Positions 9,380 to 17,229 of a stretch of DNA of 64,000 bases are shown one piece after another; positions within the stretch are counted from its first letter, which is position 1; the number at the start of each line of letters is the position of its first letter. This DNA is from Photobacterium aquae (GTDB lineage Bacteria > Pseudomonadota > Gammaproteobacteria > Enterobacterales > Vibrionaceae). Under the pieces are notes generated by a model. That model worked only from the letters and a program-made list of their open reading frames with translations, had not been told where the DNA came from and ran no database searches. A program made the translations under genes and the position numbers. The stretch is taken from assembly GCF_001029445.1 (NCBI RefSeq), contig NZ_LDOT01000013.1, forward strand, positions 62,001 through 126,000. Direction: 5' to 3'.

Positions 9380-9503
9380 TTTCTTTCACTTCTGGAAAAT
9401 AAAAAGTGCGCTATTGTAGACAATATAAGCCCAAGCCTCAAGAGAAGCGGGAATTATTCCCGCCCCCACACATTAAATCATAACGCTATGATTTAATTGA
9501 AAT

Positions 9504-10022
9504 TTAAAAACATTCTTTGTAACCGGCCAACGGAATCCGGGTCGACACTGCATGCAATGCAATATTGTGGATCATTTCATCGACTGTTGTACAACAGTCC
9601 GCCAGAATGGAAACCTGATATTTTTCCGCCGCCTTAGATATCGCCGTATGCGTCACGCAGTTCTGCGTCATCATGCCGCAGACAAGCAATTCATCCACTC
9701 CGTACTGGGCCAGCAAGCCCTCCAAGTTTGTTCCTTCAAAACTGTCTGCGTAGTGCTTGATGACAACATCTGCATCTGGTGCGGCCGCCAATATCTCAGA
9801 ATGAATCGCCGCCCCATCGGTACCTTGATTGAAAAACGGCGCGACACCAACAGCGGGATCCGCAATATGCTGAATATGGATAATTTTCACATCATGTTCT
9901 TGCGCTAACTCAATCGCGTTTTTGATGTTACCTAATACCAAATCAGTGTTCCAAAGCGGGAATTTACCACCTGGGAAATAGTCATTTTGTAAGTCAATCA
10001 CCAACAAGGCTTTCTGGTTCAT
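9504..10022 (-). CDS. Isochorismatase-family cysteine hydrolase
   Basis: A 172-residue protein with the catalytic triad of the family: D10 (LLVIDLQNDYF), K89 (DVVIKHYADSF) and C122 (GMMTQNCVTHTA), including the usual cis-peptide region before the Cys. Members hydrolyse amides or enol ethers (nicotinamide, biuret, isochorismate); the substrate is not evident here. It is divergently arranged, 134 bp apart, from a GlxA-type regulator, a common pairing that suggests the regulator controls it. Confidence 0.9.
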   Translation of the reverse strand: MNQKALLVIDLQNDYFPGGKFPLWNTDLVLGNIKNAIELAQEHDVKIIHIQHIADPAVGVAPFFNQGTDGAAIHSEILAAAPDADVVIKHYADSFEGTNLEGLLAQYGVDELLVCGMMTQNCVTHTAISKAAEKYQVSILADCCTTVDEMIHNIALHAVSTRIPLAGYKECF

Positions 10023-10156
10023 ACAAGGCTCCTTTGTGTTTCAGATTTTGTTTCATCGCATTCAATACACACAGTATGGCCGATTGAGGATAATCTAAGC
10101 AGTGTCTACAATGACATAAAACATGCCAAAACGGACAAATTGTCCCCATTAACCAA

Positions 10157-11074
10157 ATGACAACCATTACTATCGCTATCTGCCATTACCCGTCAGCACT
10201 TCGCTCAGCAATTTATGGATTGGATGAGCTCTTCATGCTGGCAAACCGCGTATGCAAAGAACACAACCTTCGCTGTCAGTTCGTACCCACTATCATTGAA
10301 ACATTTGAAAATCATGATGAGACTTATCAGATCGTAATCTTACCGCCCAGTATGTCTGGGGACTATTACCGTCACCCCAATACCGAACATATTCAATGGC
10401 TCAATGAACAGCACCGGAGCGGAAGTAAACTGGCCTCAGCCTGTGCCGGCTCCTTTATTCTTGCTCATACCGACACCTTGCAATGCCGCGCTGTCACCAC
10501 ACATTGGGGGCTGGCTGATGATTTTCGACACACCTTTCCAAACCAGCCTCTGGATATAGACCGAATACTGATCGATCATGGCGATATCGTTACGGCTGGT
10601 GGCATGATGTCATGGCTTGATCTTGGTTTGGATATCATCGCCAAGCATGCTGGAGAATTTGTCATGCGCCAATTAGGCAAGATGCTAGTTGTCGATACCG
10701 CCCCTCGAGAGCAACGGTACTACCAGCAGTTCATTCCATTAACAACCCATAACGACCATGTCATAAGGCAAGTTCAGCAACACATCAACTTGCACTATTC
10801 CAGCTCACTGACTGTCACCCAGTTGGCCAGTCTCGTGCACCTGAGTGAACGCTCTCTGCTCCGTCGTTTTCGTCAGGCAACCCACTATTCACCCAATGAG
10901 TATTTACAACGGCTAAGGATACAAAAAGCCTGTGACTTACTTGAAGCCAGCCAGTATCCCTTTGAACATATCGCCCATCTGGTGGGCTACCAAGACAGTA
11001 CCGCGTGCCGCAAGACATTTATAAAGATAATGGGATTAACCCCAAGGGCATTCCGCCAACGGTTTAATGGTTGA
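10157..11074 (+). CDS. GlxA-family regulator (DJ-1/PfpI-like domain plus AraC helix-turn-helix)
   Basis: A 305-residue protein. Residues 1-180 form a class I glutamine-amidotransferase-like (DJ-1/PfpI) domain with SACAGSFILA at the nucleophile elbow and a Cys in the CAG motif, as usual for this regulator group. Residues 205-303 hold the AraC DNA-binding domain: LASLVHLSERSLLRRFRQAT and IAHLVGYQDSTACRKTF. It is divergent from the isochorismatase-like hydrolase and likely controls it. The effector is unknown. Confidence 0.9.
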   Translation: MTTITIAICHYPSALRSAIYGLDELFMLANRVCKEHNLRCQFVPTIIETFENHDETYQIVILPPSMSGDYYRHPNTEHIQWLNEQHRSGSKLASACAGSFILAHTDTLQCRAVTTHWGLADDFRHTFPNQPLDIDRILIDHGDIVTAGGMMSWLDLGLDIIAKHAGEFVMRQLGKMLVVDTAPREQRYYQQFIPLTTHNDHVIRQVQQHINLHYSSSLTVTQLASLVHLSERSLLRRFRQATHYSPNEYLQRLRIQKACDLLEASQYPFEHIAHLVGYQDSTACRKTFIKIMGLTPRAFRQRFNG

Positions 11075-11105
11075 GGCTGCACGGGCTCTAAAGACAGACG
11101 CCAAC

Positions 11106-11145
11106 AAAAAAGCCCACCACGGTTAAACCTTGGTGGGCTTGTTTC
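11106..11145. terminator. Terminator between glxA-like gene and lipoprotein gene
   Basis: AGCCCACCA pairs with TGGTGGGCT around an 11-nt loop. It is flanked by AAAAAA on one side and a T-rich tail on the other, so it can serve both convergent genes. Confidence 0.85.
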
Positions 11146-11158
11146 ATTCAAAACACGA

Positions 11159-11584
11159 TTACATTACGCACTTTTGAGCTTCTTTCGCTTTCTCAATGCT
11201 CTTTTCAATCAGTGTTTTTGCATCTTCGTTACTGATAGTGACCATCACTTTGTCCATCAGCTTTTCAGCTGTTGACTCAGATGACGCTTCCACCAAGCAG
11301 CTGTAAGCATTGGAAATGTGCTCATGAACTTCTGTTAATACTTCAGGATCACTGAAATCAGCATTCAGTGCTTCGTCAACAGACTCGGCAAGCTTTTGTG
11401 CCGAAGCCGCGGCATCACCCAATTGTTCGAGGTTTAGCTTGCTAAGATCAACAGATTCCATTTTCTCTTGCATGGTATCAACAGCATTGTTCGCCGCTTT
11501 CTGAGCCTGATCAATCACTTGATTAGCATCATCACAACCAGACAAAGCCGCAACAAGCATCAAAGATGAGATAATTTTCTTCAT
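11159..11584 (-). CDS. Small lipoprotein of unknown function
   Basis: A 141-residue protein from ATG 11584 (preceded by GAAGAA); a TTG four codons upstream is less likely. The leader MKKIISSLMLVAALSGC carries a lipobox, so Cys17 is probably lipidated. The mature part is mostly helical and acidic (QAQKAANNAVDTMQEKMES), possibly a coiled coil, with two more Cys near the C terminus. No known domain is recognised. Confidence 0.8.
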   Translation of the reverse strand: MKKIISSLMLVAALSGCDDANQVIDQAQKAANNAVDTMQEKMESVDLSKLNLEQLGDAAASAQKLAESVDEALNADFSDPEVLTEVHEHISNAYSCLVEASSESTAEKLMDKVMVTISNEDAKTLIEKSIEKAKEAQKCVM

Positions 11585-11833
11585 TTTATTCTTCAAATAC
11601 AGATAGTTAAAATTGGCACGCTAATTACCAGCCATACCAGATAACGCTATCCTATTTCAGTCCAAATCCTTAAACAAGCGATAAAATGTAACGTGACAAC
11701 ATGCGCACAGATTTTCCACTCGATCTATTCCAAATAAGAATGGGTGGTAGTCGAATAATCACAGTTTCAGTCACTTATATTCAAGCCTAACATAGGGATA
11801 CTTACTCCAACCTATGCACAAAAGGTATTGATA

Positions 11834-12367
11834 ATGACTTCCGGCAAATTAAAGGCAGGCAGTATTTTCCCGGCCATAGCGCTACCGACCCTAACTGGCA
11901 CCGACGTGATCCTCGGTGTTCCCCAGCAAGGCACAGACTGGCAAATGGTTGTGATCTACCGAGGCCGACACTGCCCGCTATGCACCCGCTACCTCAACGA
12001 GCTTGAAACGCTGCGAGAACAATTTGGGGCTCTAGGGATCGATATTGTTGTAGCCTCTGCTGATAGCGAGGAGCAATTACGTACGCATATGGATAACTTA
12101 TCGGTTAGCTTTCCTATCGGCTATGGCCTTAACATCGAGCAAATGCAGCAGCTCGGACTGTATATTTCCCATCCTCGCTCAGCACAGGAAACCGATCATC
12201 CATTCGCTGAACCGGGCTTGTTTGTCATAAATGAAAACAATGAGATACAAATTATTGACATTTCAAATGCCCCGTTTGCCCGACCAGATCTAAAAACATT
12301 GCTCGCAGGCTTGGCATTTATTCGCAACCCTGAAAACAATTATCCGATCCGTGGAACTTACCTATAA
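11834..12367 (+). CDS. Peroxiredoxin-like (AhpC/TSA) family protein
   Basis: A 177-residue thioredoxin-fold protein. ATG 11834 follows AAAGG. The redox site is VIYRGRHCPLCTRYL, with a CxxC where peroxiredoxins have one peroxidatic Cys; this pattern fits the AhpC/TSA-like redoxin subgroup. Other features are LETLREQFGALGIDIVVASAD and a C-terminal extension. It could be a thiol peroxidase or a thiol-disulfide oxidoreductase. It stands alone, convergent with the PTS EI gene. Confidence 0.82.
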   Translation: MTSGKLKAGSIFPAIALPTLTGTDVILGVPQQGTDWQMVVIYRGRHCPLCTRYLNELETLREQFGALGIDIVVASADSEEQLRTHMDNLSVSFPIGYGLNIEQMQQLGLYISHPRSAQETDHPFAEPGLFVINENNEIQIIDISNAPFARPDLKTLLAGLAFIRNPENNYPIRGTYL

Positions 12368-12420
12368 AGCCCCCGAGGAATAATCGATCGAACTTCCACC
12401 AATCTCCACCAATAGCAAAA

Positions 12421-12446
12421 TAGCGGCCCTCATACGAAGGCCGCTA
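12421..12446. terminator. Shared terminator between peroxiredoxin-like gene and ptsA-like gene
   Basis: TAGCGGCC pairs with GGCCGCTA around a 10-nt loop. On the minus strand it is followed by TTTTGC, fitting the end of the HPr-EI-IIA transcript. Confidence 0.8.
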
Positions 12447-12474
12447 CTGCTTATGCCAACAAACATTGTCGCGC

Positions 12475-14958
12475 TTATAGCGAGAGCTCTGATTGCAAGA
12501 ACGCAATCATTTCTGACTCTGTGGTCATTTCTTTTAAGGTGTTACGGAAACTCTCATGGATCAGCTTACGCGCGAGGCCGGAGAATATTCGCATATGCTG
12601 ATCGCCTTGCTCCTTGTTAAGGGTCAGCATAATCACAAATTCAACGTCACTATCATCACTGTCTGCTGTCCAACTTACTGGCTTACCCAACCGCGCAATT
12701 GAAATCGATGAGTGCTGAATATTGTCAGATTTGGTATGTGGAATAGCGAACCCGTTACCCAATCCGGTAGAGAACACCTCCTCTCGAGCCCAGATATCAG
12801 CTTCTAACTCATTGACCCTTACAGTACGGCCACAAATCCCCAAGTTACCGACAAGTGCCTGAATAGCTTCTTCTTTGCTTGTAAAATCACAATCTAGCAA
12901 GACACATTCCGTCGCCAATAGCGGCTTAGCCTCTTGGCTGCGCTCGAACTCATCGAGCAAGGCTTCAACTTCGGCAATCGTCGCACAATCACACGCCTGC
13001 TGGAACAATGCCTCACATTGCTTGCTATCTAGCTGACTCAGCAATGCCTTCGCAGGCACAATGCTTGGCGCTGCCATGCTAAGTTCATCCAAACCCGCGC
13101 CCACCAGCAGGGGCAACACTTTCTTGTTGGCCCCCAGCTCTCCGCATAGGCCGACCCATTTTCCGTATTCATGGGCACCAACAACCACTTCACGCAACAA
13201 GCGGAGGAAAGATGGAGCAAGACTGTTGTACAGTTTGGCAACATTATCGTTATCACGATCGACGGCCAGAAGGTACTGGGTCATGTCATTCGAGCCAATA
13301 CTGAAGAAGTCAACTTCGCGGCAGAACTGATCCATCATGAAAGCCACTGCCGGGATCTCAACCATGATCCCCAGTTCAAGCTCACCAAAACCGATATTTT
13401 CAGATTCCAATTCCGCTTTCACCAATGCCAACTGACTTTTTACCCAGCGGATCTCCTCAATACTCTGAATCATCGGGATCATCAGCTTAGTATGGCCATG
13501 TTGCGCCGCACGCAACACAGCGCGCAATTGAGTACGGAACAAGGTAACAAACTGAGGATAAATCCGAACAGCCCGGTAACCCAAGAACGGGTTGTGCTCG
13601 GCAGGCAAGTTGAGGTAATCAATCGGCTTATCGCCGCCGATATCCATACTGCGGATAATCACTGGCTTATCGCCTGCAGCATCAAGTACCTGCCGGTAAC
13701 ACTCGAACTGCTCGGCTTCATCCGGCGCAGAGGCGCGATCCATAAACAGCATCTCGGTTCGGAAAAGGCCAATCCCTTCTGCCCCTAGAGAAAAAGCCGG
13801 TTCGGCCTCCACTGTACAGGCAATATTGGCCGCTACTTCAACCAATTTACCGTCTTTGGTCATGCCAGATGCAGCCAGAAACTCATGCTGGCGCTCTTTA
13901 CCTAGCTGCGCCAACTTAAGGGAACGTTCAAAATAGACGGCGACAGCCGGGGTTGGCGCAGGCGCAACAACACCCAAATTACCATCAATATATGCCAACT
14001 CGCCCTCATAGGCAGCACAGGTATCCAAGTCAATGCCCGCGATAGCCGGGATATTAAAGGCACGGGCCAAAATTACAGTGTGCGATGTTGCCCCGGCGTT
14101 GGTCAGGATCAGCCCTTGCAACATACCGCGATCTAAACCAAGGAACTGACTAGGTGTCAAATCACTGGCAACCACAATCGATGGCTGAGACAAGACAAAA
14201 TCCGTCTCTATCTCAAGATACGGGTGAGCGGCCACCAACAATTGCAGAGCGATATCCTTGATATCCAGCACCCGCTCTTTAAGGTAATCCGAGGATGATT
14301 GCAGCAGGGTATGACAGATAGACTCGACCGTTGCTAGCACAGCTTCGGCAACCGTCTTGCCATTGGCAACCAAACCCTCTATCTGACCGACAAATGCCTC
14401 ATCCGCTAAAATAGCCAAGTGGGCCTCGATAATCGCTTTTTCTTCACCGGTGGCCGTCTGAGCATTGTCAGCCAACTGCTTTCGAACCTGATCGGTGGCT
14501 TGCTCAAAGCAAACACTGGCCTCAGCCTGAGCAAATAGAGTCAGATCCATATCACTGAAACGTACCAACTGCCCCTTTGCAACCCCAGCCGACAGACGCT
14601 TGGCCTTGAGCAAAACGGGATTATGGCGAAGCAAAGACTGCGGCAGCACTATGTCAGATTCGTCCATCACCACCAGCTCAGCATCGCAATGGGGAAATTC
14701 CTCCCGCAAATAAGTCTCAAGCATCGACTGAGCCAGCTCGGCGTCACCCCCCTCGATGATAAGCGAACAAGGATCCTTAAACAGAGTATCGGTACCCACT
14801 AGCGACAATACACTCTTTGCCGATCCACTGTTGCCATTACGCAGGTTCATTAAAGTAATATCACTATCAAACTGACAGCACACAGTTTCCAAATGATTGG
14901 CAGGGCGAGCGTGAATCCCATTGGGCAATTCACAAATAAAGGCGACTTCTTTCTTCAT
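12475..14958 (-). CDS. Multiphosphoryl transfer protein, HPr-EI-IIA(Fru) fusion (PtsA/FrwA- or FryA-like)
   Basis: An 827-residue fusion. HPr domain: about 1-90, with His16 in LPNGIHARPA. Enzyme I: about 115-680, with the phospho-histidine in NAGATSHTVILARAF and PEP-binding motifs such as GIGLFRTEMLF and SIGSNDMTQYLLA. Fructose-type IIA: about 685-827, with its histidine in GFAIPHTKSD. Length and order match E. coli PtsA/FrwA (833 aa, as recalled) and FryA. It takes phosphate from PEP straight to IIA, bypassing the general PTS proteins. Start: ATG 14958 lies just after the IIB stop; a GTG at 14967 would overlap that stop. Neither has a good ribosome binding site, so translation is probably coupled to IIB. 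Confidence 0.92.
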   Translation of the reverse strand: MKKEVAFICELPNGIHARPANHLETVCCQFDSDITLMNLRNGNSGSAKSVLSLVGTDTLFKDPCSLIIEGGDAELAQSMLETYLREEFPHCDAELVVMDESDIVLPQSLLRHNPVLLKAKRLSAGVAKGQLVRFSDMDLTLFAQAEASVCFEQATDQVRKQLADNAQTATGEEKAIIEAHLAILADEAFVGQIEGLVANGKTVAEAVLATVESICHTLLQSSSDYLKERVLDIKDIALQLLVAAHPYLEIETDFVLSQPSIVVASDLTPSQFLGLDRGMLQGLILTNAGATSHTVILARAFNIPAIAGIDLDTCAAYEGELAYIDGNLGVVAPAPTPAVAVYFERSLKLAQLGKERQHEFLAASGMTKDGKLVEVAANIACTVEAEPAFSLGAEGIGLFRTEMLFMDRASAPDEAEQFECYRQVLDAAGDKPVIIRSMDIGGDKPIDYLNLPAEHNPFLGYRAVRIYPQFVTLFRTQLRAVLRAAQHGHTKLMIPMIQSIEEIRWVKSQLALVKAELESENIGFGELELGIMVEIPAVAFMMDQFCREVDFFSIGSNDMTQYLLAVDRDNDNVAKLYNSLAPSFLRLLREVVVGAHEYGKWVGLCGELGANKKVLPLLVGAGLDELSMAAPSIVPAKALLSQLDSKQCEALFQQACDCATIAEVEALLDEFERSQEAKPLLATECVLLDCDFTSKEEAIQALVGNLGICGRTVRVNELEADIWAREEVFSTGLGNGFAIPHTKSDNIQHSSISIARLGKPVSWTADSDDSDVEFVIMLTLNKEQGDQHMRIFSGLARKLIHESFRNTLKEMTTESEMIAFLQSELSL

Positions 14959-14963
14959 GATGT

Positions 14964-15260
14964 TCACTTAAATTGTTTCAAAAGGAATTCAGGTTTATTG
15001 ATGGCGTCTTGTACCGAAACGAGAACTGTTTTTTTTCCTTCAAACCGTTCGCTTTCGCTTAGTTTTATTTCTGCAGCCAACAATATGTAATCAGCATTAT
15101 CAAAATCTCGTTTTGATAATTTATTTTCAATTCCCATCGCGCCTTGGGTTTCAACCTTGATCTGAATCGACAGGGCTCGGGCAGCGTCGGTCAATCGGTC
15201 GGCAGCCATATAGCAATGTGCAATCCCTGTGTGGCAGGCGGTTATAGCAACAACTTTCAT
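14964..15260 (-). CDS. PTS fructose-family IIB component, second copy (FrwD-like)
   Basis: A 98-residue protein. ATG 15260 is favoured because AGG lies about 9 nt upstream and family members begin MKVV; ATG 15266 is possible. The active-site loop reads CHTGIAHCYMAADRL, where most IIB proteins have CPTGIAHTYMA, so it is divergent but keeps the phosphorylated Cys. It is directly upstream of, and probably translationally coupled to, the HPr-EI-IIA gene. E. coli Frw likewise has two IIB proteins. Confidence 0.88.
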   Translation of the reverse strand: MKVVAITACHTGIAHCYMAADRLTDAARALSIQIKVETQGAMGIENKLSKRDFDNADYILLAAEIKLSESERFEGKKTVLVSVQDAINKPEFLLKQFK

Positions 15261-15369
15261 GAGCATGACCTAGCGTTCTTTAACATACTGTCATGCTATT
15301 ACAGGAAGGAAATCACCTATAGATGATTTTTATCGCATTTACTGGATTATTATTGCCTCAATGACAGAG

Positions 15370-15385
15370 TGTGAAACGGATCACC
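15370..15385. promoter_or_regulatory. Candidate CRP-cAMP site upstream of IIB-HPr-EI-IIA operon
   Basis: TGTGAAACGGATCACC matches the CRP consensus TGTGA-N6-TCACA at nine of ten half-site bases with correct spacing. It lies about 110 bp upstream of the minus-strand IIB start, a reasonable place for catabolite control of a sugar system. Confidence 0.6.
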
Positions 15386-15513
15386 CAGAACATTACAACC
15401 ATCAATAAATCAAATGGTTATCAAACTTATCGGTATTTTCTCACAATAATTTAAATGCCTAAATTTTAGTAAAATAGGACTCATACTCCCTATTAATAGA
15501 GATATTCCCAACC

Positions 15514-16284
15514 TCATTTCTGAAATTCACCGTATACGTTAAAAGCGGTTTTGCTGGCAATAGCCAGTGTCGTGGCTACAGACAAAGACGCGGAAATAAA
15601 AATCGCCACCATAATGGCCAACTGGTATTTCACGGCTAGCAATGGCTCGGTTCCCCCCAGAATTTGTCCGGTCATCATACCCGGCAAACTCACAATACCT
15701 AATGTTGTCATTGCCGCCAATTGCGGGGCCAACGCAGCTTTCACTGCCTCTCGGATAAAAGGCTCTCCCGGATTAGGCGCACCCATAGCCAAGTAAAACT
15801 GGTACTCTTCAGCACGATCTTTCAAGCTACTGTACCAGCGCTCCAACGCCAATACGTTGGCCGACAGACAGTTACCCAGCAGCATTCCCGCCACTGGAAT
15901 CAAATACTGTGCCTGCCACCAAGGTTCGGCTTTAATCACCCCCGCCAGCATCAGTGGCAACACCCCCAGCATCGCCACTAAATGGCCTATCAACACAGCA
16001 GGGAGAAAACGCTTGGCACTTACCCCCGCCCGTTTGCAAATACTGCTGCCGGCCACCACTACCATGACCGACAACCAAAGACTGTTCAGCCACGGGTTCT
16101 GAAATTCAAATAGGGTTTGCAGGTATAGGCCAACAATAGACAGCTGGATCGTCATACGCAATACTGCGGCAATCAAGCTTTTACCCAACCCCAATTGCCA
16201 ATAACGAAATAAAAACAGCGGAATAATAAACAGGGTATAGAACCCCGCCAGTGCCCAATGGCTAATCGCTAAGGTCTCACCCAT
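15514..16284 (-). CDS. fetB: FetB-family ABC transporter permease
   Basis: A 256-residue membrane protein with about seven hydrophobic helices. ATG 16284 is chosen because GGAGG precedes it and it overlaps the fetA stop by 8 bp (ATGGGTGA). It belongs to the UPF0014/FetB family: conserved stretches include LRMTIQLSIVGLYLQ, LPGMMTGQILGGTEPL and VKYQLAIMVAIF. E. coli FetAB is reported to export iron and protect against oxidative stress; other members may move different metals. The gene is the second of a two-gene operon. Confidence 0.87.
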   Translation of the reverse strand: MGETLAISHWALAGFYTLFIIPLFLFRYWQLGLGKSLIAAVLRMTIQLSIVGLYLQTLFEFQNPWLNSLWLSVMVVVAGSSICKRAGVSAKRFLPAVLIGHLVAMLGVLPLMLAGVIKAEPWWQAQYLIPVAGMLLGNCLSANVLALERWYSSLKDRAEEYQFYLAMGAPNPGEPFIREAVKAALAPQLAAMTTLGIVSLPGMMTGQILGGTEPLLAVKYQLAIMVAIFISASLSVATTLAIASKTAFNVYGEFQK

Positions 16285-16921
16285 TCCGCCCCTCCATTGA
16301 ATAGACAATATCGGCCCCTGCCACCCACGCAGGATCATGAGAAACTGAGACCACCATCAAGGAGTACTGGCGAGTAAGAGCCGCCAATCTATCACGACTA
16401 GCGGCATCTAAGGCCGAGGTCGGCTCATCCATAATCCATAGCGGACGTTGCATCAGCACAGCGCGGGCAATGGCCAAACGCTGTTTTTCACCTCCGGATA
16501 GCGTATTAACAGATTTTGACTGCACGGATGCCAAATCCAACTGCTCCAAAACCTGCAAACACTGCTGCTCTGTAGGCTCTACCACAGATGTGGCCTTCAG
16601 CCGCCATGGCAACCGTAGTACCGAATAGACATCCTCCGCTCCCATCACTGGCTGCTGGGGGAGATAGCAAAACTGCTGGCGCCACCACGACAAATTGGCT
16701 TCGGTTACCGCCTGTTGCTGCCACACTATCCGCCCAGCAAGCGCCGGTCTCAAGCCGCACAGAACTTTCAATAAACTTGACTTACCACAACCCGACGGCC
16801 CACTAATTGCCAGATGCTGCCCCATGGCCAATGTCGACGTCAGGCTCATGCTGGAAATGGCTTCAAACCCTGAAGATAATTGCTGAATAGACAGAATCAT
16901 ACTTGGTGAATCACTACTCAT
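16277..16921 (-). CDS. fetA: FetA-like ABC transporter ATP-binding protein
   Basis: A 214-residue ATPase: Walker A SGPSGCGKSSLL, Q-loop LPQQPVMG, signature LSGGEKQRLAIARA, Walker B LWIMDEPTSALD and H-loop VSVSHDP. The ATG at 16921 follows AAAGGGGGG. It overlaps the FetB-like permease by 8 bp and must energise it. Iron export is taken from the E. coli FetAB literature, not seen in sequence. Confidence 0.88.
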   Translation of the reverse strand: MSSDSPSMILSIQQLSSGFEAISSMSLTSTLAMGQHLAISGPSGCGKSSLLKVLCGLRPALAGRIVWQQQAVTEANLSWWRQQFCYLPQQPVMGAEDVYSVLRLPWRLKATSVVEPTEQQCLQVLEQLDLASVQSKSVNTLSGGEKQRLAIARAVLMQRPLWIMDEPTSALDAASRDRLAALTRQYSLMVVSVSHDPAWVAGADIVYSMEGRNG

Positions 16922-17229
16922 AATCCCCCCTTTATCAACCAGTTTACTGTTCAGGAGTTATGATTCAAAACGTTAGTCTTGATAGTACACATTAATGAAA
17001 CTGATAACGTCCCACCCTCTGGCAAAGTGTCAATTTTCCATCAAACAACACCTTTACAGCATGAGATGTGCCAATTTTTCGTCAAAATATGCTGAAAAAT
17101 TATCGATTTAGCTTTTTCCATGGTATCTTATCGCAATAAAACAGCATCCAAATAACAACAAGTAGTGATACTGCAGAACATTTCACGAAGAAATGAGATA
17201 TCAGTACCACAGCATCCTACAGAATTTGC
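16922..17229. other. Divergent intergenic region between fetA and asmA-like gene
   Basis: About 308 bp holding the promoters of two divergent operons. No recognisable operator, riboswitch or hairpin with a T tract was found by eye. Confidence 0.5.

Noticed and set aside
13171..13788. Long open frame on the + strand inside the HPr-EI-IIA gene
   Set aside because: It is antisense to a strongly conserved enzyme, has no ribosome binding site and no family features.
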